Source: a virus
Strand: one strand, 5' to 3'
Length of the DNA stretch: 64,000 nt
Virus record (IMG/VR): IMGVR_UViG_3300017991_005548
Location: 186,001-250,000 of that record
The position numbers were made by a program, and so were the translations under genes. Position 1 is the stretch's first letter. Each line of letters begins with the position of its first letter. The notes below the pieces were generated by a model that saw nothing but the letters and a program-made list of their open reading frames with translations, searched no databases and had not been told where the DNA came from. This document shows, piece by piece, positions 40,106 to 47,574 of the stretch.

Positions 40106-41437
40106 TTAGAGTTCATCAATTTCGAATGTGTCTACCTCTTCAACCTCTTGAACATCTTGAACACCCATTTCTTCGCCAACTTCATTTAGACCAATCTCAT
40201 CTGCCGCATCCTGAATTGATTCAACTTCACCATTCTCGTCAAGTGCATCAAGGGCTTCAGTAAGATTTGAAATGTCAGTTTTGATAATGACAGTTTGACC
40301 GACCCCTTTCCCAGAAGCAATATCATAATTGCCTTGTGGAGTATTTGGGTCATCTACAAGAATTGTTCCCTGTAAAAGATTGACAGGAACATTCCCACCA
40401 TCTCCCATTGTTTCAGCCGCAAGGTCACTTAACAATCTGTAGGTTGACCTTGAATTTGCTGTTTTGACAGGTTTAACATCAAATGCATAAGCAATTTGAT
40501 CATGTTTCTTCACCATCGTATCAGCAAACTTTCCGATCTGTGCTACGTTCGTTATTGAAGTGTCGTAATGCTCAGAGATCAAATCCAACATATTCTCATA
40601 TCCGATGCCTGCCGCTTTCATATCCATGTAATCAGTAAAGATGCTATAAACAATATCATCAAACCTATTTACAGGGGTCTTACTAGCTGTTTTAACCAAT
40701 TTATTAAAAGAATTGGCAGTCGTCGTTACTTCAAGATCATAAGTCTCATTGCCTCTGGCCTCTTCCAGTCTTCTTTCAGTTGAATACTGATGAGGTCTTG
40801 GCTTTCTGGTCCTTTCATTCAGACCTAATTCCATTTGGTTTCCGCCATCTCTTGGAGCGTCTGGATTGGCAGGAGTACCAGCAGTAGGGTAAACATGGAA
40901 TCTGTCATTGATATATCCACCAACCCATTGTCCTTCTTCTGTTTTATACTCTCTGTAGAATTTGTCCATGACATACATTCTCCAGATAGCTTCCCCACTA
41001 TAAACACGATCAGGATCAGCGTCAAAAGAAATGGCATCTGGAGCATAATGAGTGAAATCAAAAAACTGATCTCTGTCAACTCTCCAAGGAGTGTCTTCAT
41101 TATAAGCATCTACTGCTCTATTCCATTTATTACGCTCTCCTCGCATCCAACCGTTTCTCTGTCTGCTTTGAGCTTTCTTTTCCATATAAACACCTTTATT
41201 TAATGCCTCTGTTAAATTGTGTTTGGACAAAATTTTATACAATACATTAGACGCATCTTCGTCATCATCATTATAGATCGCTGTACAAGCGTCTTTAATG
41301 TCCAACTCATCCTCAATAAAGTCAATGTCAGTAGTTATCTTCACTACCTTCATTAACTCGTTAAATGCATCTCCTAACGTATCTTTATCTCTAATCCAAT
41401 CATTAAGATCATTTGGATTTTTGAAAAAATTCGCCAC
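40106..41437 (-). CDS. Head-region protein with three K-x-A junctions
   Basis: 443 residues from a GTG start (AGGATAATTTT upstream, four bases after the previous stop). A helical N-terminal domain (1-85) ends in YMEKKAQSRQ. A second part (about 90-235) ends in KLVKTASKTP. A short helical part ends in VKPVKTANSRS. The last part is beta-rich with an acidic tail. The three K-x-A-[QSN] motifs fall at apparent domain boundaries, suggesting cleavage into pieces during head maturation. No known family. It precedes the portal gene. Confidence 0.7.
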   Translation of the reverse strand: MANFFKNPNDLNDWIRDKDTLGDAFNELMKVVKITTDIDFIEDELDIKDACTAIYNDDDEDASNVLYKILSKHNLTEALNKGVYMEKKAQSRQRNGWMRGERNKWNRAVDAYNEDTPWRVDRDQFFDFTHYAPDAISFDADPDRVYSGEAIWRMYVMDKFYREYKTEEGQWVGGYINDRFHVYPTAGTPANPDAPRDGGNQMELGLNERTRKPRPHQYSTERRLEEARGNETYDLEVTTTANSFNKLVKTASKTPVNRFDDIVYSIFTDYMDMKAAGIGYENMLDLISEHYDTSITNVAQIGKFADTMVKKHDQIAYAFDVKPVKTANSRSTYRLLSDLAAETMGDGGNVPVNLLQGTILVDDPNTPQGNYDIASGKGVGQTVIIKTDISNLTEALDALDENGEVESIQDAADEIGLNEVGEEMGVQDVQEVEEVDTFEIDEL

Positions 41438-41441
41438 AAAA

Positions 41442-42470
41442 TTATCCTAAATGTTTCTTCAACTCTTCAGTGAAGTGGTCACTAACCATTCTAGAAGGAG
41501 CGGCCTTGGTTTCTTCCCAAGTCCTATTTTCAGATTTAGTTTCTCTCTGAATAGAAGCTTTTCTAGTTTCGTTCTGCTGAGCTAAACTCTCACCAGCAGT
41601 TTTCTCAGGAAGATTTTTGAGGTCAGCTTCGCTATAAGCTCCCATGAAGCTACTACTAACTCCAGAGCCAACGTTCCCAACCTCAGTTGGGAAGACAACA
41701 CCTTGAGCCTCAAATCCATCAGCTTGCATTTCAGCGACCTTTTCTTCCTGCCAAGCTTGATGCTCTCTTTCTCTTTTCTTGGATCTTTCAAAATTATCAA
41801 AGACAAGCTTTTCGCCAGGAGTGAATGTTTCACTTTCTTCAAGCCTTTCAATGGCCCCAGGATCGGCAATAGAATTCTGATTAGGAGCAAGGCTAGGTTG
41901 ATTAGCAATTCTGTAATCCTCTCCACCTCTAATAGGACAAATACCTCCAAGCATAGCAACACCTGGAGCATCGCCTAATTTAGCCTCAGGAGCAACCTGT
42001 TGCCAATTTGCTTCTTTCATGTGGTCCATATTTGTTCTTTCATCGATATGGAACGGATCGCCAAGAACTTCTTTCAGAGCTTCTTCCATTGTGGAAGTCT
42101 GAGGTTCTGCACTGGCAGTCTTAACCATTTGTTCAGATGAAGCCGTTCTCTCTACTACGGATGTAGGATCAATTCCAACAATTCGGTCTGTACCAAGTCC
42201 ACATACAGAAGCGAACTCTTTAAGATGACGAACGTCTCTTTCAGACCAAGTTGAGTTATAGTAATAAGGTTGGTTGTTGGACGCACATTTCTCTATTTGT
42301 TCACATTCTTCGAACAAGCACATCTCATCAACCTTAGAAGCGGCTGTGACATTAAGCCTATCAATGCCAGCTTGAAGCAGTCTTTCATTCTCTTCTACTG
42401 CTTCTAAGTATGTTCCTGCGGTAACCCAATCAGGGACGTTATGAACATCTTGTGTTCTATTAATTTTCAT
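41442..42470 (-). CDS. Head-region protein, Cys-rich, with K-x-A motifs
   Basis: 342 residues starting MKINRTQDVHN, a weak version of the tag. The N-terminal region has five Cys (CLFEECEQIEKCASN...FASVCG). VVERTASSEQMVKTASAEPQ near residue 110-130 holds two K/R-T-A-S motifs. The remainder is disordered or helical and ends KAAPSRMVSDHFTEELKKHLG. Two promoter-like AAGG-N17-GA motifs are upstream. Function unknown; probably a virion or assembly protein co-transcribed with the portal. Confidence 0.65.
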   Translation of the reverse strand: MKINRTQDVHNVPDWVTAGTYLEAVEENERLLQAGIDRLNVTAASKVDEMCLFEECEQIEKCASNNQPYYYNSTWSERDVRHLKEFASVCGLGTDRIVGIDPTSVVERTASSEQMVKTASAEPQTSTMEEALKEVLGDPFHIDERTNMDHMKEANWQQVAPEAKLGDAPGVAMLGGICPIRGGEDYRIANQPSLAPNQNSIADPGAIERLEESETFTPGEKLVFDNFERSKKREREHQAWQEEKVAEMQADGFEAQGVVFPTEVGNVGSGVSSSFMGAYSEADLKNLPEKTAGESLAQQNETRKASIQRETKSENRTWEETKAAPSRMVSDHFTEELKKHLG

Positions 42471-42504
42471 GTTAATATCATCCTGTAATTAATGACTTTT
42501 CGAA

Positions 42505-42534
42505 CTTATTCGTTAAAAATAAACAAAAGTCCTA
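42505..42534 (-). promoter_or_regulatory. AGGAC-N17-GAATAA motif
   Basis: Minus-strand TAGGAC, 17 bases, GAATAAG, ending 35 bases before the ATG at 42470. Confidence 0.5.
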
Positions 42535-42548
42535 TTCCCATGTCATAC

Positions 42549-42578
42549 TTAGTTCAACAAATATTATACACAAACCTT
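42549..42578 (-). promoter_or_regulatory. AAGGTT-N17-GAACTAA motif with internal GTATAATA
   Basis: Minus-strand AAGGTT, 17 bases, GAACTAA; a GTATAATA box (42562-42569) lies inside the spacer. It directly follows the terminator at 42588 and is the second of two motifs in tandem before 41442-42470. Confidence 0.45.
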
Positions 42579-42587
42579 CATAAAACA

Positions 42588-42617
42588 CAAAAAAAGACCA
42601 CCCGAAGGGGTGGTCCT
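42588..42617 (-). terminator. Intrinsic terminator
   Basis: Stem GGACCACCC/GGGTGGTCT with loop CTTC, followed by seven T on the minus strand. It ends the AAA+ ATPase transcript. Confidence 0.88.
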
Positions 42618-42646
42618 TAATGGTACATTAGTATGTTAGAAAACGG

Positions 42647-42850
42647 TTACCAGTCGAAGTTTAACAGTACTTCTTCTTCAGGTTCGCATCCTATTGAAGT
42701 TAACCACTCTTCAATAGAACCTCCTATTTCTCCAACTGTTGTCCTAACGGCTGTTCTGTTCAAATCTCCGAGCCAACCGCCAATTTCTTTTCTAACTTCT
42801 TTTGGAGCGTCATTGACATCAACGACTTTCATTATTTGTACAGTACCCAT
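42647..42850 (-). CDS. Small hypothetical protein after AAA+ ATPase
   Basis: A 67-residue protein (MGTVQIMKVVDVNDAPKEVRKEIGGWLGDLNRT...) ending in an acidic EEEVLLNFDW. It starts two bases after the ATPase stop, with AGGAATAATC as ribosome site, and precedes the terminator, so it is in the ATPase operon. It could be a small cofactor of the ATPase. Family unknown. Confidence 0.65.
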   Translation of the reverse strand: MGTVQIMKVVDVNDAPKEVRKEIGGWLGDLNRTAVRTTVGEIGGSIEEWLTSIGCEPEEEVLLNFDW

Positions 42851-42852
42851 GA

Positions 42853-44877
42853 TTATTCCTCTTGAAATCCTTTGGTCTCTTTGAGCTTCTCAACATCCGT
42901 GACAGAGTCCTCGAACTCAACCTGGATTTCTTCAGGATCATCCTTGTAATAATCCCTATCGCCAAGTTTAAGCTCTCCAGTCGTTGCTCCCTTGACAGAA
43001 CCTTCGCTGTTCTCAAGAACCTTGACGAATGATTCAGTTGTCCATGGAATACCTCGGTCATCACCGTACTTATTGAAGTAGTAACGATGAGCCGCCATTT
43101 CAATCATAAGCATCTCAACATCACGAACGGTGAACTTCTTAGTCATTGCCAATTCAGACAACTTTTCGAGATCCAGACCGTTGATTGCTCTCTGGAAGTC
43201 TTCTTGATCCTCAAAACCAATAACATCAACGCCTCGATTGTGCATTCTTCTTGCGCAAGTCTCAAATGTTTCCATCATACTTGCGGAATCGAAGTTACCA
43301 ATGTCAATGGCAAGGTCAGTACGACCAGAACGAAGCAGAGGTCCAGTGAAATTCTCAAGATGGTTCGTAGTCAAAACGAGGAAGATATTTCTTTTAACAA
43401 AAAGATTCTCTTCCTGATTGTTCTGAAGCCAGTTCATGAACTCACTCTCAACCTGCTTATGAGCTTCATGCATTCCGCCACCTCGATCATTGGTGGAACC
43501 CATAGCTCTGTCATACTCATCAATTCGAATGATAATATGACTGGTTGAAGCGATTTTATCCAAAGACTTTCTCATCTGTTCGGAACCCTGACCAATCCAC
43601 TTTGAATGACATGCATTGATGTTGAAGTCCCAAACATCAATATCAAGCAATCCAGCCAAGTGAACGGGAAATGCAGACTTACCAACACCGCCCTGACCAT
43701 ACAGAACAATAACATGAGGCATTCTGGTTCGAAGATCCTCAATGCTTTTATCGAGGACAGACATTTGGTCTCTTGCCTCATTAATCTTCTTGGCTGATTT
43801 ATTCTTGCTCTTCTGATGGATCTCTTTCTTCTCGTCAGAAAGAAGATCAACCTCATCAAAATCACGCATCAACTTCTGAACATCATAGGTGAAGTTACTG
43901 TTCTTTGGACAGATATAGTCTTCCCAAGGTCTTCCCTGCAACTGAGTCAAACCAAAGCCATCCTTCATCAGGTTCTTATTGATCTTTGTTCTCAGAAGTC
44001 TCAGGGCTTCTCCCATGTCAATGTAGTCCTGACCGTTTGCATCTGTTGTAATCGCCCTTGGAAGGCAATATCCAAGAACATCACAAGCTTCACTGTAATT
44101 CAGACCAGCGAGTTTGCGGATTGTCTGGTTCATCTGAGATTCGGTGATCGAAAGACGAATGTTCTTTGCGCTGTAGCTCTTGACGTAAACATTGAAAAGG
44201 TGTTTAACCTCAAACTCGTCAACAGTACCAATCTCAACAACATCGACTTTAAAAGGGAACTTGAGTGGGACATTCGAAATCAGAACCAAAACACATCCAA
44301 GACGAACGGTTGGGTTTCTGAATTTATCAAACAGGAACAAAGCTCTGGTGTCTACAACTCCTGGCTCTTCTGGTTTGCAGAAATCAAGGCAGAAATCGAC
44401 ATTACTAATCAACAGAATTTTATCTCTGCACCCACCAGCTTCAGACTTTTTGCGAAGATCCTTTCTGGTTACAAGGCCATTCTCTTTTCTCCTGATCTCA
44501 CCAGTTTGTTCATTGATATCTGGCTCAGGATCTCCATTTGGCCCATTCTTGATTTTGTAAGCGCCATAGATCAACTCATCAAAGAAACGAACACTTGCTC
44601 CTTTCCCAGGTCTACCATGCTGTAACTCAACAGCATCAAATTTGGTTGTTCCATTGAAGAGTTGCTCTACACAGAACGTTTTCTTCAGGATGGACTGAAC
44701 GAGGTAAGGATTTTCATGATTGACAACGAAATTGACGATACCAGTTATAGAGATGGAGCAAGTAGACTTCATCTCTTTAATTACCTTATTAATACCTGGG
44801 CTGTTTTCCAGCAGGTAAGGCATTCCAGTTTTCTTCTGCTTGTTGTCTTCTGTGGCACTTTTCTTGTCTTCGCTCAT
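42853..44877 (-). CDS. Double AAA+ ATPase (Ycf46-like arrangement)
   Basis: 674 residues. The C-terminal AAA+ module is intact: Walker A YGQGGVGKSAFP (about 395), Walker B HIIIRIDEYDRA (about 450), sensor 1 LVLTTNHLEN, arginine-finger-like LLRSGRTDLAIDIG and a C-terminal lid. The N-terminal half looks like a second, degenerate AAA module: KILLISNVDFCLDF at the Walker B position, CVLVLISNVPLKFPFKVDVVEIG, and ITESQMNQTIRKLAGLNYSEACDVLGYC as a lid, but no P-loop. A dead plus a live AAA module is the layout of Ycf46-type ATPases. AAA+ enzymes remodel proteins or complexes with ATP. Substrate unknown; GGAG precedes the start. Confidence 0.8.
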   Translation of the reverse strand: MSEDKKSATEDNKQKKTGMPYLLENSPGINKVIKEMKSTCSISITGIVNFVVNHENPYLVQSILKKTFCVEQLFNGTTKFDAVELQHGRPGKGASVRFFDELIYGAYKIKNGPNGDPEPDINEQTGEIRRKENGLVTRKDLRKKSEAGGCRDKILLISNVDFCLDFCKPEEPGVVDTRALFLFDKFRNPTVRLGCVLVLISNVPLKFPFKVDVVEIGTVDEFEVKHLFNVYVKSYSAKNIRLSITESQMNQTIRKLAGLNYSEACDVLGYCLPRAITTDANGQDYIDMGEALRLLRTKINKNLMKDGFGLTQLQGRPWEDYICPKNSNFTYDVQKLMRDFDEVDLLSDEKKEIHQKSKNKSAKKINEARDQMSVLDKSIEDLRTRMPHVIVLYGQGGVGKSAFPVHLAGLLDIDVWDFNINACHSKWIGQGSEQMRKSLDKIASTSHIIIRIDEYDRAMGSTNDRGGGMHEAHKQVESEFMNWLQNNQEENLFVKRNIFLVLTTNHLENFTGPLLRSGRTDLAIDIGNFDSASMMETFETCARRMHNRGVDVIGFEDQEDFQRAINGLDLEKLSELAMTKKFTVRDVEMLMIEMAAHRYYFNKYGDDRGIPWTTESFVKVLENSEGSVKGATTGELKLGDRDYYKDDPEEIQVEFEDSVTDVEKLKETKGFQEE

Positions 44878-44949
44878 TGTTTACTCCAGTAATTGATGGT
44901 CGCCTTCTAGGTTTTCAAGTTAAACTAATATTAGTATATCCCCCTAAAA

Positions 44950-44992
44950 CAAAAAAGCAAGCCGATAAATGCATATCGACTTGCTTTTTTTC
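44950..44992 (-). terminator. Intrinsic terminator
   Basis: Stem AAAGCAAG(T/C)CGAT/ATCGGCTTGCTTT followed by six T. It separates the acidic protein at 45013 from the AAA+ operon. Confidence 0.85.
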
Positions 44993-45012
44993 GAGATTCT
45001 TGGGATTACGAC

Positions 45013-45687
45013 TTATTTTTCGTAATCTTTTACCATTAACTTGACAAAGTCTTTGGGGTATCCAAGCTGTCTTGACCAGTAATCGTAGATCTTCTTACGA
45101 TTCTTTGGACTGATCTCAGCAAGCTTTACCCAATCATCAGCGGAAGCTTCAACAACTTCATCTTCTTCGTCTTCGGCTTCTACCACTTCATCTTCTTCGG
45201 AAGCTTCAACAGTTTCTTCGGAAGCTTCAACAGTTTCGTTTTCATCAGTTGCACATTTTTGAGTTGGACACTCTTCGCCACCTTCGATAACTTCTTCCTC
45301 AACTTCCATTTCGAATTCCTCTACAGGAGCATCTTCAGTTTCTCCACCAAGACACTCAACAGCATCTTCAATGGCATCCTGTGCTCTTTCGAGACATTCA
45401 ACTGCGGCATCTTCGCCTTCAGCTACTTCTTCGACTTGACCTTCGAATTCAACACCGTCAGTTTCAACAGCATCAGTCTCTGCAAGCTCATCGCCACCCA
45501 TAGCCATGCCACAACCTTGTGCGGCTTCTTTTTCTTCGTAATTAGCCACTACTTGTTTTGCGGCTTCGAAAAGATCATCTCTATATTGTTCCTGTTCGGA
45601 AACTTCTCCTTCATTATTTGAAGCGGTTTTCACCATAACTTTGGGAAGCCAATCCGTAGAACCTTTTCCAGAAGGCATAATTCTCAT
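45013..45687 (-). CDS. Acidic head-region protein
   Basis: 224 residues. The N-terminus MRIMPSGKGSTDWLPKVMVKTASNNEG holds a K-T-A-S motif at about residue 20-24. A long Glu/Ala/Val-rich helical stretch follows, with scattered Cys. The C-terminal domain is WVKLAEISPKNRKKIYDYW...GYPKDFVKLMVKDYEK, a basic helical unit. Acidic body plus basic C-terminal unit is the usual composition of a scaffold, but no family match supports this. AAGGAG precedes the start. Confidence 0.65.
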   Translation of the reverse strand: MRIMPSGKGSTDWLPKVMVKTASNNEGEVSEQEQYRDDLFEAAKQVVANYEEKEAAQGCGMAMGGDELAETDAVETDGVEFEGQVEEVAEGEDAAVECLERAQDAIEDAVECLGGETEDAPVEEFEMEVEEEVIEGGEECPTQKCATDENETVEASEETVEASEEDEVVEAEDEEDEVVEASADDWVKLAEISPKNRKKIYDYWSRQLGYPKDFVKLMVKDYEK

Positions 45688-45749
45688 TTTAAACTCTCCT
45701 TATCTATGTTTTGTTGGTTTACACACTTGAAAAAGTATGGAATTCTCTC

Positions 45750-45953
45750 TTATTCTAAATAAGAGTCCTTTTTCCCTACATCTTTCTTGTCATATTTGTC
45801 TTGGCAGGTTTGCCATGCATCTTGAGGACTGTCCCCTTCATCAAGACACTCTTTCTGACAGTCCATCTTTTTCCTTTCTGGACGCATCAATTCTTGAGCA
45901 CCTTCATAAAAGGCTTTCTTTTTTAAATGCCTTTTCAAATTGAAAATAGCCAT
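45750..45953 (-). CDS. Small paired-cysteine protein
   Basis: A 67-residue protein with a basic start (MAIFNLKRHLKKKAFYEG) and CQKECLDEGDSPQDAWQTCQDKYDKK, three Cys in what should be a helical hairpin. The pattern resembles the C-terminal ends of 8656-9666 and part of the protease polyprotein. Its ATG is in the ribosome region of the DUF192 stop (AGGTGAATT upstream). Function unknown. Confidence 0.65.
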   Translation of the reverse strand: MAIFNLKRHLKKKAFYEGAQELMRPERKKMDCQKECLDEGDSPQDAWQTCQDKYDKKDVGKKDSYLE

Positions 45954-45956
45954 AAT

Positions 45957-46871
45957 TCACCTAATAATGTTTTTTAACCTGTCCCACAAATTTTGTGGTT
46001 CTTCTATTGTTTGTTCTTGTTCTGGAGAGGTTTCTCCTTCATCAACTTTTATTTCTAGACTGATTATGTTATCAATCAAGAAGTTCTTTGGCGTTCCCCC
46101 TTCAATACTCCATCCACTTCCATTAATAGTAGGAGAAGCATCATAAGCCGTAAAATATCTTCCGTTAGGTCCAGACTTAATTGGATACCCTTCACCTGGA
46201 ACTGGCATCAATCTTCTTGGTGGTAAAACCCTTCCGCTCAAAGTCCAGTAGACGATATCCATCTCCTGGTTATTTTGTTCTGCATACTTGATCTTAGCTG
46301 TCTGGTTCATGTTGTACTCAACAACTTGATTGGGCTGTGGAGGCTGTTCATACATTTGTTGTTGTTCAGGAGTAACTGGTATTTCTTCCATTGGGGCTTC
46401 TTGAAGAACTTGCTCTTCTTCGGGAGTTAACTCACCCTCTAAATCATTCGGCTCCATCAAAGGATCTTCATTCTCAACATTAACTTGAGCAAATCTTGAA
46501 AGATTCTTGTAAGTAACATTGCTTTTAAGAGTTCTCACCCAATCATCTCCATCAAACATCTGGAAACCAACATCAATATTGTTTTTGGAAAACCACCCTT
46601 TATTAACTTCAACAGCATATTGGCATGGGCTTGAGGAAGTCGTCATTCTTGTACTCATTGGGGCCATGGATTCTATTTGCATAATCTTTCCACTATCATC
46701 AAGAAAAGCAATATCCAATGGAATATAGGTGTTCTGCATCCAAAAACTTTGGGGATGCTTTCTAGGAAAGATGAATATCATTCCATCATTTTCCCCCAGT
46801 GTTTTACGATCCATTAAACCATAAGATCGTTTATGGGGAGTATCCGCTATTTCCAAACTCAAATAAGCCAT
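45957..46871 (-). CDS. DUF192-domain protein with extra C-terminal domain
   Basis: 304 residues. Residues 1-110 are a DUF192 domain: LEIADTPHKRSYGLMDRKTLGENDGMIFIF in its parts, SFWMQNTYIPLDIAFLDDSGKIMQIESMAP, and YAVEVNKGWF. The fold is a small beta-barrel usually found in secreted or membrane-linked proteins; its biochemical role is unsettled. A Glu/Pro/Gln-rich linker follows (about 140-200) and then NQTAKIKYAEQNN, a K-x-A-like junction. A C-terminal domain (about 205-280) contains WTLSGRVLPPRRLMPVPG. GAGG is upstream, inside the preceding gene. Confidence 0.75.
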   Translation of the reverse strand: MAYLSLEIADTPHKRSYGLMDRKTLGENDGMIFIFPRKHPQSFWMQNTYIPLDIAFLDDSGKIMQIESMAPMSTRMTTSSSPCQYAVEVNKGWFSKNNIDVGFQMFDGDDWVRTLKSNVTYKNLSRFAQVNVENEDPLMEPNDLEGELTPEEEQVLQEAPMEEIPVTPEQQQMYEQPPQPNQVVEYNMNQTAKIKYAEQNNQEMDIVYWTLSGRVLPPRRLMPVPGEGYPIKSGPNGRYFTAYDASPTINGSGWSIEGGTPKNFLIDNIISLEIKVDEGETSPEQEQTIEEPQNLWDRLKNIIR

Positions 46872-47127
46872 ATCTTACCTCTTCATCCCAAGGGATTCCG
46901 CTTTGATCCAAAGCATCGCAAAGCACTTCGGAAATTTCTCTATCCTCACACTCAAATTGGAGAACCTTAGAACCTGCTTTGTTGGTCATTTCAACTCCAC
47001 TAGGAATTTCTAAAGTTGCCAGACCATGAATTAGCATATTGTAATGTCTTCTTGACAATACAGCCCTAATAGCTACTGGTCCGTTTCCTGGTTCGTGTTT
47101 TTTATTCCTGATCAGCATCTTTGACAT
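46831..47127 (-). CDS. Small hypothetical protein
   Basis: A 98-residue protein (MSKMLIRNKKHEPGNGPVAIRAVLSRRHYNMLIHGL...) that overlaps both neighbours: 26 bases with the gene upstream and 41 with the DUF192 gene. The alternating basic and hydrophobic pattern and the C-terminal SEVLCDALDQSGIPWDEEV look like a real alpha/beta domain. Function unknown. Confidence 0.6.
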   Translation of the reverse strand: MSKMLIRNKKHEPGNGPVAIRAVLSRRHYNMLIHGLATLEIPSGVEMTNKAGSKVLQFECEDREISEVLCDALDQSGIPWDEEVRYGLFEFGNSGYSP

Positions 47128-47572
47128 TAAGATTGTTTGATGTGTTAGAGCAGAATTTTGGAATGCGATATCCTTCCTTCCCTCTCTTATCCATGCTTGC
47201 CATGATTTCTAAATAACTCTTATCCGATTTACCTTTCTCGAACTTATTACCTTCACCAAGGGCCATAACAGTAATAACCTGTCTCCCTCGTTCAGTTATT
47301 CTAACTTCAGAAGAATCACCAGAAACCAACCCATAGGTTTTCAGTCTCATGATATCTCGGTTACTAAGACCCATATCAGAAGAAATCACAAACTTATCAT
47401 CATTGTTCTCTGCTTCGAGCCAAATTCTCATCAAAATCTCTGCGTCTTTATTACTAGCAGTGATTTTCTTTCTTTTCTCATCACTCTTAATGACTTCTTG
47501 TGCAAGAAACGAATAATCAACAAAACGATTGTTTTCTTGTGGATCTTGCATTGGTCTAATAGGTATAGGCAT
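47102..47572 (-). CDS. Winged-helix-like protein
   Basis: A 156-residue protein. After an N-terminal arm, residues about 45-105 (DAEILMRIWLEAENNDDKFVISSDM...RDIMRLKTYGLVSGDSSEVRITERGRQVI) have the helix-turn-helix plus wing order in which an ITERG strand forms the wing. It may bind DNA or, as in several head proteins, use the fold for assembly. A tail of about 50 residues follows. It overlaps the next gene and is preceded by the HExxH gene by three bases. Confidence 0.6.
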   Translation of the reverse strand: MPIPIRPMQDPQENNRFVDYSFLAQEVIKSDEKRKKITASNKDAEILMRIWLEAENNDDKFVISSDMGLSNRDIMRLKTYGLVSGDSSEVRITERGRQVITVMALGEGNKFEKGKSDKSYLEIMASMDKRGKEGYRIPKFCSNTSNNLNVKDADQE

Positions 47573-47574
47573 AA

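Noticed and set aside
42853-44877. Replication helicase or clamp loader
   Set aside because: Walker and sensor motifs fit AAA+ of the Ycf46/FtsH-like group; no helicase or clamp-loader zinc motifs are seen.
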